This document shows, in pieces, positions 44,603 to 53,521 of a stretch of 64,000 bases of DNA (position 1 is the first letter of the stretch; each line of letters opens with the position of its first letter). The translations under genes and the position numbers were made by a program. Below the pieces are notes generated by a model. It had not been told where the DNA came from and did not search any database. It saw only the letters and a program-made list of their open reading frames with translations. Origin of the DNA: Paenibacillus sp. LHD-38 (GTDB lineage: Bacteria; Bacillota; Bacilli; Paenibacillales; Paenibacillaceae); the NCBI RefSeq assembly GCF_031157315.1, contig NZ_JAVIFU010000028.1, forward strand, positions 1-64,000, in the 5' to 3' direction.

Positions 44603-45841
44603 TTATCTAGCGGTTGCATCCTTCAATGATCCAGAAACGATTGCTCCTCCGAATAAAACCGCCTCGCGCTTCGCCCGTCTCGCCACCGCTTCCGCGGAAC
44701 AGCTTGCATGCACGAATACGACGTTAGCTTCATCGCCGACGGCCGGCCATACTCTCTTCCCTTCTTGATTCAGGACGGTTCGGCCGCCTGTAATGAAGCC
44801 GAGCGCTTGGGCCAAGGACAATTCGTCAATATAACGGTACAGTTCCGCTAAACGTCCGGCCTTCTCCAAATTGTCGCCGATGCCGAACGGCGACCAGTGG
44901 TCGGTGATGCTGTCATTGCCGAGCTCGACCTTGACTCCTTTCTCGTGCAGCATCGGAATCGGCATCTGAGCCGCACCAATCGGAACGGTGGATGTAACCG
45001 AAATGCCGAGTGCGGCAAACCGCTCCGCAAGCTCGGCGGCCGCTCCCGCAGGGGCCCCCGCAAAACCGAAGGCGTGGCTCACCGTCACTCTCCCTTGCCA
45101 GCCGGCTTCCTCCGTCAAGTCGGCGAGTCTGTTCATTGTGAAAATGCCCAAATGATCCCGGTCGTGAATATGGACATCGATCCCCGCGTTCGCCTCGACG
45201 GCAATGTCCATGATCGTCTGCAGCGATTTTTCGATGTTCTCGTCCACGGTTGCCGGATCGACGCCCCCCACGAAGGCGGCGCCTTGACGCATCGCTTGCC
45301 TAATTAGATCAGTGGCCTGGGAACGCAGCAGTCCGTGTTGCGGGAACGCGACGACTTCGCAAGATATTTTACCGGAGAACGACTCCAGCGCCCGCATCGT
45401 AGCTTCCAAGTTTTTCAGACCGATAACAGGGTCGATGTTGCAGTGGGTACGGACATGTGTGGAACCGAATCCGAGCAGCAGATCGAGCATTTTTTCGGCT
45501 CTTTCCTGCGCCGTAGGCAGCAGCTTCGGAAGGAGCTCCCTCTCTTCTTCAATCCGCCCGAAAATGCCCGCTACCGGTCTGACCGCTCTCCAGGGTCCGC
45601 CATAATACGTTTTGTCTATATGGATATGCATCTCTTTAAACGACGGCAGCATCAAAAGCTGCTTTGCATCCTTGATCGGCAGGTCGCCCCATTGCGGAGG
45701 CGCACCGGATACGATTTGCGCGATTTTTCCGTCTTCAATCCGAATATGGCAGATTTCCGTCTCCGTGCCCGTCACTCTGTCGTTCTCGTATTGATATCCG
45801 CTCTCCAACCGAACATTTGTCAGCCAATAAGACAAGCTCAT
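44603..45841 (-). CDS. Cytosine-deaminase-like amidohydrolase, paralogue 1
   Basis: About 412 residues from ATG 45841, which aligns with the paralogues (MSLSYWLTNVRLESGY). Metal-dependent amidohydrolase barrel: MHIHIDKT (first two His), VHIHD, SHAFGF and LGNDSITDHW (Asp). The block VAFPQHGLLR corresponds to FPQEG of E. coli CodA, whose Glu217 is catalytic; here it is His, so cytosine is an unlikely substrate. It has about 55-60% visible identity to the next two genes. Hydrolysis of a cyclic amide or N-heterocycle is the general expectation. Cytoplasmic, no signal peptide. Confidence 0.85.
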   Translation of the reverse strand: MSLSYWLTNVRLESGYQYENDRVTGTETEICHIRIEDGKIAQIVSGAPPQWGDLPIKDAKQLLMLPSFKEMHIHIDKTYYGGPWRAVRPVAGIFGRIEEERELLPKLLPTAQERAEKMLDLLLGFGSTHVRTHCNIDPVIGLKNLEATMRALESFSGKISCEVVAFPQHGLLRSQATDLIRQAMRQGAAFVGGVDPATVDENIEKSLQTIMDIAVEANAGIDVHIHDRDHLGIFTMNRLADLTEEAGWQGRVTVSHAFGFAGAPAGAAAELAERFAALGISVTSTVPIGAAQMPIPMLHEKGVKVELGNDSITDHWSPFGIGDNLEKAGRLAELYRYIDELSLAQALGFITGGRTVLNQEGKRVWPAVGDEANVVFVHASCSAEAVARRAKREAVLFGGAIVSGSLKDATAR

Positions 45842-45900
45842 GATTCCATTCATCCTTTCACTGGTAAATTGGTTTTAATCTGGGAGACTTTCTCGACCCG

Positions 45901-47127
45901 TCAGACAAAGGTTCCCGAAACAAGCTTCCCCTTGTACATGACAGCGGGCCGATTCGCCCTTCTGGCTACGGCTTCCGCGGAGCAGCTTGCTTCCGCGAAC
46001 ACCATGCTCGCTTCGTCCCCAACTTTCGGCCAGACACGCTGTCCTTCTGTATTCAGCGGAGTTATACCGCCTGTAATGAACCCCAGCGATTGCGATAAAG
46101 AAAGCTCGTCAACCCAGCGGTAACGTTCGGAAAGATGCCGCGCTTTCTCCAAAACATCGCCATTGCCGAAAGGAGCCCAGGAATCATAGAACCCGTCGCA
46201 GCCTAGCGCAACCGGGACTCCCCTTTCCCGAAGCAGAGGTACCGGAGGGATCAGCCTGTTGATGGGGGCCGTGGACATAACGGAAATCCCCAATTCCGCA
46301 AAAATGTGCGCCATTTCGTCCGCACGCTCGTGCGGCACTTCGCCCAGGGCGAATGCATGGCTGACGGCCACTCTGCCCTGCCAGCTGGCCTCTCGCGTCA
46401 GCTCGGACAATTTTTTCATCGTATACCATCCCAGATGGCCCGGATCGTGTAGATGCATATCGATATCCGCGCCGCTCTCCACCGCAATGTCCATCATTTG
46501 ATCCAAAGACGCTTCGATCCGGCCGTCGACTCCAGCGGGATCAAGCCCGCCAACCAGTGTGGCCCCCTCGCGCATGGCTTCTCTCATTAAACCGGCCACC
46601 TGGTCGCGCAGCAATCCATGCTGCGGGAAAGCGACGATCTCGTAAGTGAGCTTATCTTCGAAATGTTCCAACGCCTGCCGCACAGACTCCAAATTCTTAA
46701 GACCGATGTACGGATCGATATTGACATGCGTGCGCACATGGGTTACTCCCGATTTAACGAAAAGGGTGAGCAGCAGTTCCGCTCGTTCATTGATGGTCTT
46801 TACTAATATCGGAAGTTCCTTGGCCTCCAGCTCCAATCGTTCGATCAGATTTTTCACGGGCTTACACGATTTCCAAGGTCCTCCCAAGTACGTCTTATCC
46901 AAGTGATTGTGCATTTCTTTAAACGGCGGAAGCGCCAAATAGTCTTTTGCATCCAGTTTGGGAAAATCCGTTTCAACGGCATGCGCGGCGGAGACGATGC
47001 GGGCAATCTTTCCGTCTTCAATCAGTAGATGGCACGTTTCGCTCTCCGTCCCCGTGACGATGCCGTTTTCGAGCCGATACCCGCTTTCCAGGCGAACATT
47101 CGTTAACCAATATGCGATAGGCTTCAT
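45901..47127 (-). CDS. Cytosine-deaminase-like amidohydrolase, paralogue 2
   Basis: About 408 residues from ATG 47127; AAGGAGG lies eleven bases upstream, whereas the longer open frame reaches into the 91-bp repeat and is not coding. Motifs: MHNHLDKTYLGGPW, VAFPQHGLLRDQ, MHLHDPGHLG, SHAFALGEVP and LGCDGFYDSWAPFGNGD. Note HNHLDKT against HIHIDKT in paralogue 1. The copies keep the full metal set, which argues for retained activity with differing specificity. It lies 59 bases from paralogue 1. Confidence 0.85.
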   Translation of the reverse strand: MKPIAYWLTNVRLESGYRLENGIVTGTESETCHLLIEDGKIARIVSAAHAVETDFPKLDAKDYLALPPFKEMHNHLDKTYLGGPWKSCKPVKNLIERLELEAKELPILVKTINERAELLLTLFVKSGVTHVRTHVNIDPYIGLKNLESVRQALEHFEDKLTYEIVAFPQHGLLRDQVAGLMREAMREGATLVGGLDPAGVDGRIEASLDQMMDIAVESGADIDMHLHDPGHLGWYTMKKLSELTREASWQGRVAVSHAFALGEVPHERADEMAHIFAELGISVMSTAPINRLIPPVPLLRERGVPVALGCDGFYDSWAPFGNGDVLEKARHLSERYRWVDELSLSQSLGFITGGITPLNTEGQRVWPKVGDEASMVFAEASCSAEAVARRANRPAVMYKGKLVSGTFV

Positions 47128-47170
47128 GCGGCATACGACCTCCTTTAGCTGAACAGACCTATATTCGTCC

Positions 47171-47261
47171 AAGTGTAAACGGCTGGCGCCGTCTTTAACG
47201 GCAAAGGCTCGTTTCGCGGTGAAATATAAGCATCGTATAAGGTTCAAATTTATACTTTCTT
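47171..47261 (+). repeat. 91-bp intergenic repeat, copy 2
   Basis: Near-identical to 44251-44341 (three mismatches, same orientation). It sits between amidohydrolases 2 and 3 and ends within the last two bases of the latter's stop region, so the two copies bracket amidohydrolases 1 and 2. Confidence 0.85.
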
Positions 47262-48516
47262 ATATTTCAAGTGAACCGGCAACGATCTTCCCTTTGTACA
47301 TAACGACGGGCCGATTCGCCCTTCTGGCCACCGCTTCCGCGGAGCAGCTTGCTTCGGCGAACACCATGCTCGCCTCATCCCCCGCTTTCGGCCAAGTCCG
47401 CTGTCCTTCTTTGTTCAGCGGCGTTATACCGCCGGTAATGAACCCCAGCGTCTCGGCCAGCGCCTGTTCCGTGCTTCTTCCGAAACGCTCCGCCAAACGG
47501 CCCGCACGCTCCAATAGATCTCCGTTTCCGAAAGGAGACCACGAATCGAAAATGTTATCGCACCCTACCGCCACCGTCACCTTCTTCGCTTGAAGGAAGT
47601 TCACCGGAGGAATCGCTCTGCCGAACGGCACGCTCGTAATGATCGTGATTCCGAGTTCGGCAAGCATTTGCGCCACTTCATCGGCTTCCTGTCCGGCCAT
47701 ATCCCCCAAAGCGAAAGCGTGGCTCACCGATACTCTGCCCTGCCAACCCGCTTCTTCCGTGAGCGCTGCCAGTCGCTTGATGGTCGCAAGACCTAGCCCG
47801 CCCCCATCATGCAGATGCAAATCAACCTCCGAGTTCGCTTCCACGGCCAGCTCCATCATCTGTTGCAGCGATTTTTCCATATCGCCGTCCACGGTTGCCG
47901 GATCTACGCCGCCGATCAACCCGCATCCGTGGCTCAGCGCCTCCTTGACAAGCCGAGCGGATTGCGAGCGGAGAAGTCCGTGCTGTGGAAAAGCGACGAT
48001 CTCGAAAGACAATTTGCCCTCGAAGACGGCGAGCGCTTCCTGTATGGCCTCCAAGTGACGAAGCCCGACTTCCGGGTAAATGTCGACATGAGTGCGAACA
48101 TGCGTCGAACCGGCCCGCAGCAAGATGCCGAGCAGCGTTTCGGCTCGTTCCTTCATCGTTGTTGCCAGCTTGGGCAGCGTGTTCTTCTCGATCTCGAAAC
48201 GTTCAAATATCGTAGGCGCCGGACGAACAGGCCGCCAACGGTCACCGAGCAGCGTCTTGTCCAAATGGCAATGCTTCTCCACGAAAGACGGCAGCGCGAG
48301 CAGGCCGCGCGCATCAAGAACGGGCAGCGCTCTATCTGATTTCGCTTCACCGGGCTTTGCTCCATGCGGCGTCTCGCTCGCGGACGCGATTTCCGCAATC
48401 GTGCCGTTCTCGATCCGCAGATGATATAAATCCGTCGTCGTTCCCGTGACGGAACCGTTTTCTTTTAAATATCCGTTCTCCAAACGGACATTCCTCAACC
48501 AAAAATCCTCATGCAT
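47260..48516 (-). CDS. Cytosine-deaminase-like amidohydrolase, paralogue 3
   Basis: About 418 residues from ATG 48516 (GGAGGCGAAGGAC upstream). It has a short insert near residue 50 (SETPHGAKPGEAKSDRA) missing in the other two. Metal and active-site blocks: KHCHLDKTLLGDRW, VAFPQHGLLRSQ, LHLHDGGGLG, SHAFALGDM and VGCDNIFDSWSPFGNGD. It is the first amidohydrolase read in the minus-strand unit that begins with the ankyrin lipoprotein. The divergent LysR regulator is the obvious candidate controller. Confidence 0.85.
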   Translation of the reverse strand: MHEDFWLRNVRLENGYLKENGSVTGTTTDLYHLRIENGTIAEIASASETPHGAKPGEAKSDRALPVLDARGLLALPSFVEKHCHLDKTLLGDRWRPVRPAPTIFERFEIEKNTLPKLATTMKERAETLLGILLRAGSTHVRTHVDIYPEVGLRHLEAIQEALAVFEGKLSFEIVAFPQHGLLRSQSARLVKEALSHGCGLIGGVDPATVDGDMEKSLQQMMELAVEANSEVDLHLHDGGGLGLATIKRLAALTEEAGWQGRVSVSHAFALGDMAGQEADEVAQMLAELGITIITSVPFGRAIPPVNFLQAKKVTVAVGCDNIFDSWSPFGNGDLLERAGRLAERFGRSTEQALAETLGFITGGITPLNKEGQRTWPKAGDEASMVFAEASCSAEAVARRANRPVVMYKGKIVAGSLEI

Positions 48517-48544
48517 GTCCTTCGCCTCCCAATGTGCGTACATT

Positions 48545-49258
48545 CTAGCGGGTTTGTTCCGCTTTCAGCAAAACTTGCTCGATCTCGCTGTAGCCTCGCA
48601 TCTTGGCATGCGCGAGCGGCGTTACGCCGTCTTTGTCCGCAATATGCACATCGGCCCCATGATCGACTAACAGTTGTACGATTTTTTGATGCTTTTCACC
48701 TCCGTTACCTAAAATGACCGCTTCCAATAATGCTGTCCAATGCAAATTATTGATGTGATTGACATCCATATCCGAATGAGTAAGAAGTTCATTAACCACT
48801 TCAACATGTCCACGTTCCGAAGCAGGAATAAGAGCCGTCCCCCCATACCGGTTCGTAAGTTTTGTATCGGCATCGGCATCAATTGCGAGTTTTACGATAT
48901 CGAGCAATCCTTCCGCTCCGGCATACAAGAGAACATTATTTAAGATGTTGTCGCGAATGTTAATGTCCGCACCTTTTTGGATCAGTGCCTTTACCAATTC
49001 TACCTGATTGTTGTAAGTCGCTGCCATGACGGCTGTTCTTCCGCGTTCATCCGTTGCATTGATATCTGCTCCGTCTTGAAGCAGTTTCAGAACGGTTTCA
49101 GTGTCTCCCTTCTCTGCGGCAATAATCAATTGTTCGTTCATCATTTCCACCTTCTTTTCTTTTGATAGCGTTTCTTTCGGTAAATTCTGCGAGGAGTTCG
49201 GAACCGTACGACATGCGGCAAGCAAAATAACAACTAAAATCATGAAGAGACGATACAT
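48545..49258 (-). CDS. Ankyrin-repeat lipoprotein
   Basis: 237 residues. A type II signal peptide (MYRLFMILVVILLAAC, lipobox Cys16) tethers it to the membrane exterior. Residues about 42-235 form five or six ankyrin repeats (ADINATDERGRTAVMAA, GADINIRDNILNNVLLYA, GGTALIPASERGHVEVV, GVTPLAHAKMRGYSEIE). GGAG precedes the ATG. Its stop lies 28 bases before amidohydrolase 3, so it probably shares their transcript. Ankyrin lipoproteins bind protein partners; the partner here is unknown. Confidence 0.85.
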   Translation of the reverse strand: MYRLFMILVVILLAACRTVPNSSQNLPKETLSKEKKVEMMNEQLIIAAEKGDTETVLKLLQDGADINATDERGRTAVMAATYNNQVELVKALIQKGADINIRDNILNNVLLYAGAEGLLDIVKLAIDADADTKLTNRYGGTALIPASERGHVEVVNELLTHSDMDVNHINNLHWTALLEAVILGNGGEKHQKIVQLLVDHGADVHIADKDGVTPLAHAKMRGYSEIEQVLLKAEQTR

Positions 49259-49379
49259 CGTCAGACTCCTTTTTCGCTCAATACAAATATGCTAACATGA
49301 AGATAACTATATGAAAAATATATAATCAATAAGTTTCACTTAAGTTTTTCATATATAAAATTGAGGAGTGTTTTCGACG

Positions 49380-50294
49380 ATGGATATCAGACAACTGCGA
49401 TATTTTATAGCGATTGTAGAGGAAAGGAAAATTTCCGCTGCTGCGAAAAGACTCCATATCTCTCAACCGCCGTTAAGCCAACTATTGAAAGCAATGGAAG
49501 AGGAACTCGGCTCAACATTAGTAGAGAGAAGTGGGAAATTTTTAGAAGTTACAGAAGCAGGAAAAGCTTTATATAAATATGCCTTGCAGATGGATCAGTT
49601 AATGGAAGAAGCCAAAATGGAAGTGAAGGAAGTTGGAAACGGGGTAAACGGTAGTCTAAAGATCGGAATCAATACGTTTTCGGTTGCTGAGTTGCCTGAA
49701 CTCCTCCATCGATTTCGTATACAATACCCGAAGGTGACTTATAAAATTCAGCAAAATGAATCGGCTCATCTTTGTAAATTAGTGAGAGACCGGGTAATCG
49801 AGCTGGCAATTATTCGCATGCCGCTTGAACTAAGTCATTTTTCAGTTCTTCACCTGTACACTGAGCCGTTTTACTTTATTACATCCAAGAATCAGAAACT
49901 GTTCGACCATGAAGTGTCGCTTGCGGACATTCAAAACCATCCACTCATATTACCAAGTACCCAGGGATTGGGAGTGCATTATTTAATTTTGGAGGCATTT
50001 TCCAGGCTTCATCTGCGCCCCAACATTGTTGGCGAATGTTCCGACATTATGCTTTTGATGGACTTAATTTCATCTGACTTTTGCGCATCGATCGTTCCGG
50101 AAACACTGCTTAAACGGCATAAAGGGTATTCTATACACGTTCACAAAATTTCCAGCGTTACTGAGATATCTTCCCCTGTCGGATTCATATGGCTAAAGAA
50201 TCATTGCTTATCCAAGGCTGCTCAAAATTTTGTCGATTTATTCAAAAAAGAAGGAATGTACACACAACGGCATGAGCTTAATGATATCTATTGA
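49380..50294 (+). CDS. LysR-type transcriptional regulator
   Basis: 304 residues from ATG 49380 (TTGAGGAG upstream). The N-terminal winged HTH reads MDIRQLRYFIAIVEERKISAAAKRLHISQPPLSQ. The periplasmic-binding-like effector domain covers about 90-290 (LKIGINTFSVAELP, IQNHPLILPSTQG). The sequence is most like the CysL/YwfK-type branch. It is transcribed divergently from the ankyrin lipoprotein/amidohydrolase unit over about 120 bases of AT-rich DNA, the usual arrangement for LysR control of the neighbouring operon. Confidence 0.9.
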   Translation: MDIRQLRYFIAIVEERKISAAAKRLHISQPPLSQLLKAMEEELGSTLVERSGKFLEVTEAGKALYKYALQMDQLMEEAKMEVKEVGNGVNGSLKIGINTFSVAELPELLHRFRIQYPKVTYKIQQNESAHLCKLVRDRVIELAIIRMPLELSHFSVLHLYTEPFYFITSKNQKLFDHEVSLADIQNHPLILPSTQGLGVHYLILEAFSRLHLRPNIVGECSDIMLLMDLISSDFCASIVPETLLKRHKGYSIHVHKISSVTEISSPVGFIWLKNHCLSKAAQNFVDLFKKEGMYTQRHELNDIY

Positions 50295-50321
50295 AAAGAT
50301 ATGGCCATCATTTAATGGCCA

Positions 50322-51470
50322 TTATGAAGCAATTGACGACAATTTTCCTCCCAACCGTCTAACCGAAACGAAGCTGCTCACAAGCAGCACGAATGCACCA
50401 AACAGATAAGGCAAATCGATATGGATATCGTATAGAATACCTGCAAGCATCGGTCCAAATATCGTACCGAGGCTCGTATAGGCATTATTCATTCCTGCTA
50501 CGAATCCTTGTTCCTCCCCAGCCTCTTTGGACAGCAAGGTATTGATCGTCGGACGTAAAATATTATTGAACGTAAAGAATAGCATCGTTACGAACATGAC
50601 ATAAAAGAAATTGCCCGAGAACAGCAAGAACACGAGGGATACAGCCGATAACAAAAGCATGGCGCCGATAATCTTTTTTTCCCCGAATCGAAGTGAAATC
50701 CGTTCGGTCAGTACAATTTGATTAAACGTGCCAATTAACGAACATACGGTAAGCAATATAGCGATTTCACGTGTAGTGAATCCGTAGCCCTGTACGACAA
50801 AAAGCGGAAAAATCGCTTCAAAATGCGTCAAACCGAACGTAATGGCGAAAACAATAAGCAGAAGAATGAAATAGCGATATTGCACTGAAAGCGCGATTTG
50901 ACGAAAAACATTGTCCTTCTTCTCTTTCGTATGTTGGCGCATGAGGCGAATTTCCGGCGGCAGCGATTCAGGCAGCATCCACAGGCTGCATACCATGGCC
51001 AGTAGACCCACAAATGCGGATGCATAAAATGGTGCTTTGATCCCTAGCTCAGAAAGAAAACCACCTAACCCCGGTCCGATAATGAACCCCGATGTCATCG
51101 ACGCACCTAACCACGACATGGCCTTACTACGCTGATCATCCGTTGTAATATCAGCAATATAAGCGACAATGACTGGGATCAAGGCAGCTGAGCCCATTCC
51201 GCCAATTAATCGCGAAACGAATAATAAGGATAAATCGCCTGCTAAAGCAGCCATTAAGTTGGAGATAGCGAACAAGATCAGTCCAGTGATAATCATCGGT
51301 TTACGACCGTATTGATCAGACAAATTGCCTGCAATAGGTGAGAAAAGAAACTGTGTCAGACCGAAGCAGGATACCAAATATCCTGCTGCTTGACCACCAG
51401 CCCCAAACTCCTTGAGAAGTTCGGGTAATATCGGAATGACAAGACCCATGCTTAGATTAGCGAGAAACAT
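50322..51470 (-). pseudogene. MFS transporter lacking its first residues
   Basis: 382 residues with about 12 membrane helices, motif A GNLSDQYGRKPM, and FVSRLIGGMGSAALIPVIVAYIAD, typical of drug:proton antiporters of the TetA/Bcr type. The frame begins inside the first helix (MFLANLSMGLVIPILPELL), directly after a stop codon and without a ribosome binding site. The expected 10-20 residue start is missing, and a second truncated gene begins within a few bases on the other strand. It is probably not expressed although almost full length. Confidence 0.65.
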
Positions 51471-51471
51471 C

Positions 51472-51876
51472 CGTCAATCGTTTCCGGAAATGCGTCATCA
51501 TCGAGTGATGAAATGGCTGCTTCTAGAAGAGAACCCCAAAATATCGGTCATTTCGAAAGCTGATATAGAACCCTTTTTGGAACAGGACGGTAATTATCGG
51601 GTCTACCCTATGTTTCCATTTGATCAACGAAAGGGATTTGAGATTTATACGGTGCATATGGCCCCTGGCTGCAATCATATTTCCGAACCTCATAACGATG
51701 GCGTCGAGGAGTACGTTATCATTGTCCGAGGGAGCCTGGCTATCAAGTTCAACGATGAGGTTTACAACATTACAGAGGGCAATGCTATACACTTTCCCGC
51801 CAACCAGCCCCACTCGTATCACAACAAAACAGATCAGGAGATCTCTTATATTGCTATGATCCATTATTCTGCATAG
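51472..51876 (+). pseudogene. C-terminal half of an XRE-cupin transcriptional regulator
   Basis: The plus-strand frame reads VISKADIEPFLEQDGNYRVY, then a cupin core (GFEIYTVHMAPGCNH, HNDGVEEYVIIVRGSL, ITEGNAIHFPANQPHSYHN) and a final MIHYSA. This is the ligand-binding half of HTH-XRE/cupin regulators. The N-terminal helix-turn-helix is absent: upstream of about 51472 the sequence is the antisense of the MFS gene. One deletion removed the 5' ends of both divergently oriented genes. Confidence 0.75.
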
Positions 51877-51936
51877 GCTAATTGACCGATAGCATTTTTT
51901 TGCACGAGACAGTTTCAGGGCTTCCGCATGGCCGAT

Positions 51937-51962
51937 TCCTGCCTAGTCAGGAGCCTTTTTTA
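51937..51962 (+). terminator. Possible terminator after the cupin fragment
   Basis: TCCTG-cctagt-CAGGA short stem followed by GCCTTTTTTAT, about 60 bases after the stop codon. The stem is short, so confidence is limited. Confidence 0.5.
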
Positions 51963-52150
51963 TGCTGAAGCAAAAAAGTACTATTGAGACTCAGGCATGA
52001 TCAAACGGGAAGGCAAAAACTTATCATTGTGAGAAATGACGCACGTTTGTAAAGTTAAGCGTATGTAACGAGATACTATTAAGGAAAGAAGGGGGCCCGT
52101 TGATTCACATGTTTCGGAGGTTCGGAGGTTCGGAAAAATCTGAAAGCGCT

Positions 52151-52552
52151 TCAAACGCCGACCGCGGCGATCTGGTTTGATCTGAAACGTTTATCCCGGT
52201 TCTCCTTGTTTCGTTTGGTGGTGGCCGGATTCACCGTGACAACGTTCTTGTCCTTATCTGCTAACCAGTTGGCCAAGTTAAACCAATAATGGCCGGTTGG
52301 CTCAATGCCGATTATGAGCATGAGCTTCTTTAATCGGTGTTTCTGTTGTAACTCCGTGATCCATCGGTTCAATTTTTCAAAGCCTTCAAAGCTATTTGAG
52401 AATGAGAGATGTCGTTTGGAAACCACGATCCCTCGGAAACTTGTAGCTTGTGCGACATGCGTTTCTTTGGCCATGTCGATCCCTACGACGAGATGCGAGG
52501 TGATAATTCGTTCAATTCGTTAATTTTGTGCGTCTGATTGCTTAAACTTCAT
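52151..52552 (-). pseudogene. IS110-family transposase, 5' fragment with internal stop
   Basis: From ATG 52552 (MKFKQSDAQN) the frame meets a TAA, then continues in frame as RIERIITSHLVVGIDMAKETHVAQATSF, the first DEDD-domain block of IS110 transposases, followed by IGIEPTGHYWFNLANWL and VNPATTKRNKENRDK. It ends near 52151, so only the RuvC-like N-terminal third remains and the Tnp20 domain with the serine nucleophile is gone. Confidence 0.8.
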
Positions 52553-52557
52553 AGTAA

Positions 52558-52608
52558 GAGCGCCTCGGTATGATGTGTTGTGGACAAACCCATCATACCG
52601 AGGCGCTC
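52558..52608. repeat. Perfect 18-bp inverted repeat beside the IS110 fragment
   Basis: GAGCGCCTCGGTATGATG and its exact complement are separated by 15 bases, followed on the plus strand by CCCTTTTTT. It lies in the 5' non-coding flank of the IS110 transposase, where this family encodes its bridge RNA. It could be part of that RNA, a terminator protecting the element from outside transcription, or both. Confidence 0.7.
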
Positions 52609-52680
52609 CCTTTTTTACAATGCCCATTTCTTAGGCTTAACAGGAATGTTTAGTTGCAGTGTGAGTAAAATTCGTCAATG

Positions 52681-52878
52681 TTACAAGTAAAGGATGAAAA
52701 AGAACAGCGCAGCCATAGCAAAACGATAATATGCAAACCAAGATAATTTTACCCGTTTAATTAAGTTTAAAAAAGTCACGATTGCAATCATTGCTACTAT
52801 AAAAGCTGCTGCTGAACCAATAAGAAACGATCCAATTTCCAGATGACTAATGTATCCCCGGAACGCAAGTACGCTCAC
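52681..52878 (-). pseudogene. C-terminal fragment of undecaprenyl-diphosphatase (UppP/BacA)
   Basis: About 60 residues: two membrane helices with FIVAMIAIVTFLNLIKRVKL and WFAYYRFAMAALFFFILYL, the C-terminal end of UppP enzymes that recycle the peptidoglycan lipid carrier. The catalytic N-terminal and central regions are missing. It is inserted between IS110 and IS1182 debris, so it is probably a relic rather than a working gene. Confidence 0.65.
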
Positions 52879-52974
52879 ATCCGGATACCTTCAAAGAATC
52901 AATTTGTAAATCCATGGACTGATCAGCAGTCGAAACACGTGCATACCCAACTTTAGTCATTTCCCAATCTTTAT

Positions 52975-53178
52975 CACGAATCCGAAGCCTTTAAGATACG
53001 TTACCGGATGAGGTACAAAATTGAACAGAAGAATCATGAATTAAAGAACCATCATGGCCTGGCGATTTCACAACATAGCCAAGGTCTTCTTGGCATGCGA
53101 ATACAAGCTGTCTTAACGGCAATTGCCGTAAATGCGAAACGAATGGTGAAGTTGGCGGAGCCCAAAGTGGCCCTTTAA
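52975..53178 (+). pseudogene. C-terminal fragment of an IS1182-type transposase
   Basis: The frame from 52975 to TAA 53176-53178 reads HESEAFKIRYRMRYKIEQKN, then ELKNHHGL, GLLGMRIQAVLTAIAVNAKRM and a final LAEPKVAL. The R-x-x-IE-x-KN-x-ELK block with the catalytic Glu and the following HGL are typical of IS1182/IS5-group DDE transposases. The upstream two thirds of the gene is absent. Confidence 0.7.
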
Positions 53179-53214
53179 GGGACACATCCCCGATCCCATT
53201 AAACCATAAATGCC

Positions 53215-53261
53215 AAAAAGTCGTTGTTTCGTTGCTCTAAGCAACAAAACAACGACTTTTT
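53215..53261. terminator. Strong bidirectional terminator at the boundary of region 6
   Basis: AAAAAGTCGTTGTTT...GTTG pairs with CAAC...AAACAACGACTTTTT, one internal mismatch, A-run and T-run at either end, so it terminates in both directions. It separates the IS graveyard from the intact sulfatase locus. Confidence 0.85.
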
Positions 53262-53401
53262 CAGTGCTCTCCCAGTGGGGACAGGCGCTGTCGGATGCGG
53301 ATATTTCGGTATCGGTGAAATTAAAATGGAAAAGTTACGGACCTGTGGATTGATAAGTGGTGAGTGATATGACAAAAGTGTAAGGATGAATGTTCCCTCA
53401 C

Positions 53402-53464
53402 ACGAACGCCGGAATAGAAAAGCAGAATATTCTGCAAGCAATTTATCCCTAGCCCGATTATAAT
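53402..53464 (+). promoter_or_regulatory. Sulfatase operon promoter with predicted response-regulator site
   Basis: TATAAT at 53459-53464 is preceded, exactly 36 bases before its first base, by CAGAATAT (53423). A weaker half-site sharing only GAA lies 21 bases further upstream (53402). No good -35 is present, as expected for an activator-dependent promoter. The same layout occurs at 58484-58546 and 61917-61979. Confidence 0.6.
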
Positions 53465-53521
53465 GGTCTGTATGCCGAACTTTCGGAACATTAACCATTA
53501 CGCAGGAAGAGGGAGCGCGAC

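Noticed and set aside
47128..47247. Forty-codon N-terminal extension of amidohydrolase 2
   Set aside because: It is read out of the 91-bp intergenic repeat, is absent from the paralogues, and AAGGAGG supports the ATG at 47127.
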